A stretch of DNA of 64,000 nt from NCBI GenBank assembly GCA_963971575.1, contig OZ020611.1:53205466-53269465 (forward strand). Direction: 5' to 3'. A model generated the notes under the pieces. It was not told the origin of the DNA. It saw nothing but the letters and a program-made list of their open reading frames with translations, and did no database searches. Made by a program: the position numbers and the translations under genes. Of this stretch, positions 57,426 to 64,000 are shown piece after piece (position 1 is the stretch's first letter; each line of letters begins with the position of its first letter). The stretch is from Liopterus haemorrhoidalis. Lineage: Eukaryota; Arthropoda; Insecta; Coleoptera; Dytiscidae.

Positions 57426-59237
57426 TTCAAGCACCATAAGTTGAAACTGCCCTTGCTGATCATAGTGGAATACACTTTTATTTTATGACACAACTGATTG
57501 ATGCTTACGAATGCTCTCATACTAGTAAGATGTACAGACCTATTACCAAAATGGGAATAAATCGGATTTACTAGAAATTAGACGAAGGGAATTGGATATT
57601 TATGAACAATGAAAATGACGGTATGGCTTACAGAGAATTTTTAGAAAATATTGTTAGAATTTACGAATGTATTTTTCCCTTAAAATATATTAAATCTAAA
57701 CCTAGACAATTATCTTGATTTCATGAAAAAGTAAAAAATATGAGAGAAATAATCCAACAATACTTAAATAACTCCCCTTTGCAGCAGAAATGTTTTTAAA
57801 ACTAAACATATACAGAAAAGTAATTACGGATTCCAAAATAGCAGCCAATTCTGATTTTATTAAAGTCTAAAAATGGTTCTCGCTGCAATTAATACCGCGG
57901 AATTAGACCTCCCCTAAACATTTCCCCATTCTTAGCACTTCCCTAATTCCTAACTACTTCATTAACTTTTTTGTTAACATACCTGATAATGTAATTCAGA
58001 AACTACCCCAAAATCAAGTAATTCCCCCATATCCATTAAGACTCTTTCCCATACAAGTCCACCATTCTCCTTCTCTGCTATCTCTTACATAATAATGAGA
58101 GACACAATCAATAACCTGAAATACAAAAGCACCAGGGACTGCTACGGTATCAACATAATAATATTAAAGTCAGGAAAAGACAAAATGACAAGTCATTTAA
58201 AAAAAAATCAACTTGGGCATAAAATCTAATATTGTCCCAAATGAATTAAAAACTGTGACAGCGCTACCGATATACGAGGTGTGATAAAAAATTTCGTACA
58301 ATTTTTTAATTTACAAAACAATATTTATTTATTCATCATTTTTTTTATTGTCCCCATTGGATATAATGACTCAAACCAAAAGAATCACTTAAACCAAAGA
58401 TATAGACTTTAGATCTACGGTATATGGATTTGACGAGGACAGTATAAATTCATAGCATCATACCTAGAAAACAGGACACAGATTGTTCAATCGTCAAATC
58501 CATTAACTGTTACCTGAGGCGTTCCGCAAGAATCTATTCTCGGCCCTCTCGTATTTCTAATCAATATGGATCAACATATTGGTGCAGCGGCAAAGAAATT
58601 GTGTTCTGCTATTGTTTTGCTAAGAAACATGGCATCCATTGTAAGACTGACGTTGTGAATTACGTACTAAGCACTGTGACTCTCCCGAGGGATGATATAT
58701 ATCTCCACATGGCATATAGTATTACTGCATGGAGTCATTTGGAAACAGTTCACAGAACCTTTAGATTACAGCAACACGCAATCCGAGTAATATCACGCTC
58801 ATCCTACAGAGCCGATTTCATTATGTGGTCATGTATCATTCCCTATTACTAGAGAACAAAAAAATAATCAGTTTTCAAACTAATGCAGAAATACACAGTT
58901 GCAACACAAGAAGCAAGTCGCATTTGCATCCAAATTTTCTGAAGCTTACTAAATCTCACTGTGAGAACTATTACTCAGACAAACTGCTGAATAAGTTACC
59001 AATGGAACTGATAAGATTAGGTCTTAACTAATTTAAAAAAAAAGGATGGACCAATTGTTCACTGAACATCCTTTTTGCACCACAGAAAAATTCCTTAAAT
59101 ATAAATTTTAATAATGTAATGTAAAATCTTGTGTCATCGAATAATAATTATGTATGTAATAAAATATATATTATGACTTAAAACAGTATCTAATCATGTA
59201 ACTAAATCAATAAACATATTATTATTATTATTATTAT
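57426..59237 (+). pseudogene. Decayed CR1/Jockey-group LINE (linker, RT and C-terminus)
   Basis: In shifting frames: ENIVRIYECIFPLKYIK (endonuclease-RT linker, 57630), NELKTVTALPIY (RT start, 58240), SYLENRTQIVQSS and GVPQESILGPLVFLIN (RT, 58470-58560), then WNQHI-like DQHIGAAAKKL, HMAYSITAWSHLETVHRTFR and a tail with CNTRSKSHLHPNFLKLTKSH at 58880-58950. Ends in (ATT)n at 59217-59237. The catalytic FADD segment is missing between 58560 and 58570. Many stops. About 120 bp near 58275-58400 look foreign, beginning ACGAGGTGTGATAAAAAATT like a Tc1/mariner end. Confidence 0.8.
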
Positions 59238-59244
59238 TCCTATA

Positions 59245-59345
59245 TGCAGGTCAAAAAATTGTATATGCATGCCAAATTTTAATTCCCCAGGTCTAATAGT
59301 TTCGTCGCAATTTCTACCGCACAGACTGACAGAAAGTTGCATGAA
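59245..59345. repeat. Copy of the dispersed AT-rich family seen at 20640-21110
   Basis: CATGCCAAATTTTAATTCCC, CAGGTCTAATAGTTT and CAATTTCTACCGCACAGACT correspond to phrases at 21020-21090. Confidence 0.65.
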
Positions 59346-59484
59346 TGATGGTCCACATGGCACACGTGGTCCATAAGATAATGAATAACTTTCGTTATTC
59401 TGTTTATTTGAAACAAATGTTCGTATTATAAACAGAACAACGAAATTCATTCATTATCTTAAGGACCACTTGTACTATGGATCT

Positions 59485-60645
59485 ATTATATACTAGGCTT
59501 AAGGTTTTTTTGTTCATTCCTACTGTTTGGACAACGAACACAGCCGCTCCACCTTCAACTTCATCACGTCTACATCACTGCCTTCGCTAGCTCACTTGTT
59601 GGAGTTCGTTTCCTACGGGTCTGCACGTTGCTAGCAAGTGCAGTTGACTTCAGTTATAATTCCGCTTTAGTGAATAAAACACTTGTTCTAAAACCGTTTT
59701 TTGCCGCTAAACCCACGTGTAGACAGTGAAATCCAGGTCTCCAACACATCTCAACTCAGCTCTCACGCCGATACAGCACTAAAAGATAAGTATTTATTTA
59801 TATTCTTAGATATTCTAATTACTTATCTTTTTAGTCGCTTTATTCATCCATGGTGCACGTGGTATTACGTAACGCTACCACGAGTAGCCGCAATATTTAT
59901 TGTAGCACCTCAGCACGCTCTTTGGTAGCTGAGTACTACAGTCATCATCATTTTCATCAGCTGTTTTCATCAGAGCAATACTGTGTTTGTAACCATTTTT
60001 AGGTATTCCAAGTCCAAGGATTGATAATCTACCGCTGCGTCTTGCTGCTTTGCTCTGCATGGTCCAACCCAGCATTCCGTTGCAACCCGCTTGGCTTGGA
60101 ACGTAATATAAGCTTGCATGGTAACTGCTTTCTATAACCGTTGCACCCACAGTGAGTAGGATTGACACATACTACATCTATGTACATGGACTTTGCGTTA
60201 GCTCCCCTTGCACGCTGTCGTCCAGACAGTCCTATTCACTATGGACCCTTCTGGTGTAGTTTCTCTGCGCGCTGACAACCGCAGGCTGCGCCCCCCCACC
60301 CCATCTCGCTAGGGACTCAAGAGGAAGTTTTACGCATCCTCCTTACAGCATTTTATGGGGGCCGAATCAGAAGTCTGTCTTCCCAAAGGCTAACGCATCC
60401 CTTTGTGTTAAGACTGGCGTACATGCCGCGTCAGTGAAGAGTTTAAATACCTTTCCTTTCCGTGACAGTCGCTGTGCCGCTCCAAAAACTACCACCAGTT
60501 CGCGGTTACTATAGTACTACTACTGTATACAGTAAACTCGCTTTGTGTCTGGCGAACCTAAAGACACTGGTTCTTCGAGTTTTTACGCCAATACGCGCTT
60601 CGGTCGTAACACCTACAAACCATAAAAAGTCATGCAAAATATGAC
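59485..60645. other. Unidentified GC-richer block
   Basis: Base composition changes sharply from the AT-rich flanks to a mixed, GC-richer sequence of about 1.1 kb with no long frame (longest 97 codons at 59875-60168 minus, unrecognised). AATAAAAC at 59674 and pyrimidine-rich AG sites occur. It could be an LTR/leader of an unrecognised element, a non-coding RNA or exon sequence; I cannot decide. Confidence 0.35.
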
Positions 60646-60718
60646 TAAGAACATTGCGTCACTGTTAATGGTGGTTTAGATTATTTTCCATACATAAGTC
60701 TCAAATACAATTGCCTAT

Positions 60719-60931
60719 TCATCCTTCAGAAGTTTGAATCCACTGCTGGATATAGGCCTCCCTTAAAAATTTCCAATTTTCTCTGTCTTGAGAATCTTGT
60801 AGCCAGTTCATACATATATGTTTTAAGCCATCAGTCGAGCGAGTGGACGGTCGTCCTCGGTCACGTTTAACTGCCCATGGTCGCCACTCGAGAACCCATT
60901 CGGTCCATCTATCGTTAGATTGTCTATCCAC
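60719..60931 (-). pseudogene. C-terminal tail of a non-LTR reverse transcriptase
   Basis: Minus strand reads RWTEWVLEWRPWAVKRDRGR, then PSTRSTDGLKHICMNWLQDS and QDRENWKFLREAYIQQW. This WT..V..W.PR..KR..GRP..RW.DD.....W...AQDR..W...GEAYVQQW pattern ends many arthropod LINE polyproteins. Only the tail remains. Confidence 0.8.
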
Positions 60932-61392
60932 ATTATCTATTGGGTTTCTCTAATTACGTGAAAAAAACGTTTCTAACACTAGAATCGGATATTCAATATT
61001 TCTCCTGAATTTTCACAATTCCAGCTCTGTGGTTGCATGGTGGCATTACGCACTACTGCACAGATTTAGAGAGTCTCACAAACATATAAAATATATATTA
61101 CTGTTGTGCTTTAACTCCCAGCGAAAAGGAGCTGAAACAAAAGCAGAAAACGTGGAATAAAATATGTTATTAGATAAAGACTGGTTCGCTGTTCATTTCA
61201 TGCGGTTCATCCATGAATAAATAACTTTTATGGCGCTTTCCACGAAATTTAAGACACTGCTCAACAGTACTTTACATAATGTGGAATTGTCCTTTTACCA
61301 CTAAACAAGTTTATGTTTATTTTTAAAGAATATATGTAGGTATTGTTGTATGTGAATAACACTGTGCTCACGGTGGAACAGTTACCTTGTAA
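60932..61392. other. Non-coding gap
   Basis: No gene seen. Confidence 0.5.
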
Positions 61393-61394
61393 TA

Positions 61395-62305
61395 CAAGGT
61401 GTATAAATTAAGTAACCGGACTGGCAACATAGCGTTTGATCTGGCAACATTTGGGACGCGGGACTTGGAGGGGCGGCAGGTGTACATGTGATACGCCTTC
61501 AGCGAGTTTGAACTCGCTAGAGTAATTTTGTTGTCCGTAGTGATTTTTTTTGTGAAACAGTTTTTTCTAGTGCGTTCTATAAATTAGTGACATTCATTTC
61601 GAGCAACGGTATGCTATCAGGTTTTGCCTCAGACTTGGGCACAGTGCAACGGAAACTTTTGCAAAACTTCAGCAGGTCTACGGAGACTGTTTTATCAAGC
61701 ACCCAGGATTTTTGGTGGTTTAAGGCATTTTCAGAAGGAAGAGAGTTGATTGAAGATGAATCACGCAGCGGAAGACTTTCATGTTCAAGAACCGATGAAA
61801 ATGTCGACATAATCCGGAATCTTGTGCGTTCAGATCTTCGGTTGACAGTCAGAATAATCGAGGTAGAGTTGAATTTGACTCACACTACCGTTCATCAGAA
61901 TTTGACCAATGAATAGGAGATGAGAATGGGACGACAATGTGCCTTGTCACACAGCAATTTCAATAAGAGTTTTTGGCCCGTAAAAACATTCCTGTGGCTC
62001 CTCAGCCTCCTTATTCGCCTGACTTGAGTCCTTCTGACTTTTTCCTCTTCCCAAGATTGAAAAATCACCTCAAAGCACGTCATTTTGGGACACTCGAAAA
62101 CATTCATAACATACGTAACCGACCAGCTGAAAGCTATTCCAGTATCCGAGTTCCAACGCTGCTATGAGAATTAGAAGAACCGTCTCTAGCGCTGTGTGGC
62201 TTTCCAAGGAAGTTAATTTGAGGGAGACAGTATTGAATTGTAATTCTATTCGAATAAAAACATTTTTTTTTTAAATCAGTCTGGTTACTTAATTTACACA
62301 CCTCG
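61395..62305 (+). mobile_element. Mariner transposon with internal deletion
   Basis: Inverted ends CAAGGTGTATAAATTAAGTA (left) and CGAGGTGTGTAAATTAAGTA (right, other strand), continuing ACC(G/A)GACTG, flanked by TA at 61393-61394 and 62306-62307. 911 bp. Confidence 0.92.
61587..62215 (+). pseudogene. Mariner transposase with the catalytic centre deleted
   Basis: The first frame carries the N-terminal DNA-binding part: FWWFKAFSEGRELIEDESRS, GRLSCSRTDENVDIIRNLVR, LTVRIIEVELNLTHTTVHQ. It stops at 61916. From 61973 another frame reads IPVAPQPPYSPDLSPSDFFL (third catalytic Asp) and FPRLKNHLKARHFGTLENI. The first and second catalytic Asp regions are missing. Not functional. Confidence 0.88.
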
Positions 62306-62561
62306 TATATCGAACCAATAGCAATATTAAATAAACAAATTTATCCGGTAACTTTTTGAAAGTAATATAACACATGTATCTCTACACATCCTTCTTCCCC
62401 ATAAACGTCCCACTGTAGTCTCACCGAACCGTAGTTTTCACTAACGTACTGCTACTTTATGTTGGGCACGGACCTTTCACTCCGAACAGTGAAGAGTGAA
62501 GGTCTACAACTCCCACGGTCACCTAATCCGGGTAAGGAGTAATGATAAATTTATTATGTGA

Positions 62562-62696
62562 TTTTTTTTTAATTTTAATTTTTTAAATGAGAATGGGGTG
62601 ATAAGCACAATTACAAAATGTCCATGCCCTGGCTATCGAACCCGGGACCTTTAGCATGAGAAGCAGGGTCGCTACCTTTGCACTAATGAGGTCGGC
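62562..62696 (-). mobile_element. tRNA-derived SINE (family S2), with head
   Basis: Minus strand begins GCCGACCTCATTAGTGCAAA (A-box-like TTAGTGCAAAGG), has GGTCCCGGGTTCGATAGCC (B box) and ends in an AATTAAAATTAAAAAAAA tail. It resembles 52320-52436 in the B box and tail. Confidence 0.78.
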
Positions 62697-62701
62697 AACG
62701 T

Positions 62702-63430
62702 CTCAAATCAACAAATTTTTACAATTTGTTTGCGTGTTTCGGATGGTATAATAATTTAATTATTTTATTTTATACACTTAACAAAGATGAAGATACTGAT
62801 ACCAAAATCTCAATTTTTTATTTTGTGTGACAAATCACGTTTTGAATGACTACCTCCTCGTATATACAGGGTGATAGGTAAATGTCCGGCACAATTTAAA
62901 AGACAGCATAGTGACGTAGAATGCAATCGATTTTTCCTTTGCCAATTTTTTTCTAAAATGTGAATTTCGTCCAAAAATAAACAAACAAAAAGATGCCCCA
63001 AATTTTGAAAACCACTGATTTTTTTTTTTTTTTTTCATATAAATCCAGAAGTTGTGTAGTTGCCATAGAGAAAAAAATATTTTAATTGTAGTTCAATAAT
63101 AGAATGTCAAAGTACGTGTACGTCATAATATAAAATTTTTAATATTAAAGTTTTTCTTATTTCATTTTTCTGCATAAAATTGAAAAAGCATTTTGTTGAA
63201 ATAAAATTACGGTACTGTTTCCATGGTTTCTATTTATCTCAGTCACATATGTGATTGTTGTAACAGACAAAATATTAGTGGTTCCTAAACGGTGGTACTG
63301 CATCGATTATCAAGCGATATACGCATCTTACCTAAAAATGGTTGAGGACTTTTTTGCTCTAAATGGGCCAACAATACTGCCTTTAAAATTGTGCCGGACA
63401 TTTACCTAACACCCTGTATAAAAGGCAACG
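62702..63430. other. Non-coding gap
   Basis: Contains an inverted pair: TACAGGGTGATAGGTAAATG then TCCGGCACAATTT near 62865-62900, and AAATTGTGCCGGACATTTAC with CTAACACCCTGTA near 63388-63420, probably the ends of a 550-bp DNA element (about 62865-63420) with a T15 run inside. Confidence 0.7.
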
Positions 63431-63439
63431 GCTCTGTCT

Positions 63440-64000
63440 ATCTGTGCTATCTGAAAAGCTCACTTACAGACAGTGCGCTTTTCACTCAAAAACTGCTGTT
63501 GCGATTTTCATGTCGATCTTTATTTTCTTCTGTAGCTACATTATCTGGTCAAGTTTTTGGCTGTGTTTCATTAAAATTGGTCCAGTAGTTCCAAAGTTAT
63601 AATGATATTTGTACACGCGAGTAAAATGAAATCCATGTTTTCCATTCATATTAATCGCATTTTCTTGAAATTATCAGCAACAACATAGGTTTCGTCAGCG
63701 GTAAAGTTAGTACGATTTACACACTAATCATAATTAAAAGAAATTTGAAAATCTATACAAAAGTTCCAAAAATATAATGCTATTTGTGCACGTACGTCAT
63801 ACAAAATCCATATTTCGGTTTATATTTAACGCATTACTCGAGAACTACTGATCAAAATTTTATGAGGTTTTTTCTGTCTGTAGCTACATCTTCTGGTCAG
63901 GTTTTAGGTTGCGTTTTATTAAAATCGATTCAGTAGTTCGAAAATTATAATGAAATTTAAGCTCATAAGTAAAACGAAATCCATTTTCCGTTCATATTTA
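63440..64000. repeat. Dispersed AT-rich repeat (family A), runs off the window
   Basis: Same phrases as 38600-39260, including CAGTAGTTCCAAAGTTATAA, GAAATCCATGTTTTCC and AAATTATCAGCAACAACATA, repeated about twice here with about 250-bp spacing. Confidence 0.8.

Noticed and set aside
58270..58400. A separate mariner element starting ACGAGGTGTGATAAAAAATT
   Set aside because: Only one end is visible; no matching inverted end or transposase was found nearby.
59875..60168. 97-codon minus-strand frame as a gene
   Set aside because: No recognisable domain, no splice or start context that stands out, and the surrounding block is unexplained.

Overview
This is a stretch of an AT-rich animal nuclear genome, almost certainly an insect or other arthropod. 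The evidence is an errantivirus-type LTR element with env, several mariner remnants, an I-clade LINE with RNase H, TTAGG-type runs, and one probable GC-rich host exon among long non-coding DNA. The species cannot be named from the sequence. Nearly everything recognisable is transposon-derived; there are no operons, rRNA genes or canonical tRNA genes.

Layout. 1-1234: 3' fragment of a CR1/Jockey-group LINE. About 2041-7560: near full-length I-clade LINE (ORF1, then endonuclease-RT-RNase H ORF2), broken only by one in-frame stop and three indels in A-runs. 8640-9085: decayed mariner. 10364-16711: structurally complete errantivirus-like element on the minus strand, with 376-bp LTRs that look identical, a TGTA target duplication, tRNA-Ser primer site, gag, a -1 slippery site, pol and env. 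Its pol has no integrase; after RNase H it carries a TARG1/OARD1-like macro domain. 17324-18273: deleted Tigger/pogo element. 19.0 and 23.0 kb: a likely host exon (minus strand) and a decayed partial copy of it. 21.9-38.6 kb: many small non-autonomous DNA transposons (hAT-like, PIF/Harbinger-like, TTAA-flanked, mariner), several with exact target duplications.

39335-48905 is one giant foldback transposon of 9571 bp, bounded by a perfect 9-bp target duplication (TGTTTACAC). Its inverted arms (about 3.4 kb each, without a later insert) are built mainly from about 18 copies per arm of a 141-bp repeat. Inside it sit two copies of a smaller foldback family whose arms are tandem 15-bp units; a third copy lies at 25.3 kb. 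One small copy entered only one arm of the giant element, and the other arm preserves the empty site, which proves a 9-bp duplication and the order of events. TSD length and architecture suggest a Mutator/Foldback-like mechanism, but no transposase is present in the window.

48.9-64 kb: further MITEs, three tRNA-derived SINE copies, a 5'-truncated I-like LINE with target duplication, a decayed CR1/Jockey-group LINE, an unidentified GC-richer block, an RT tail fragment, a deleted mariner and a dispersed AT-rich repeat also found near 38 kb. The most novel points are the integrase-less, macro-domain errantivirus and the nested foldback system.
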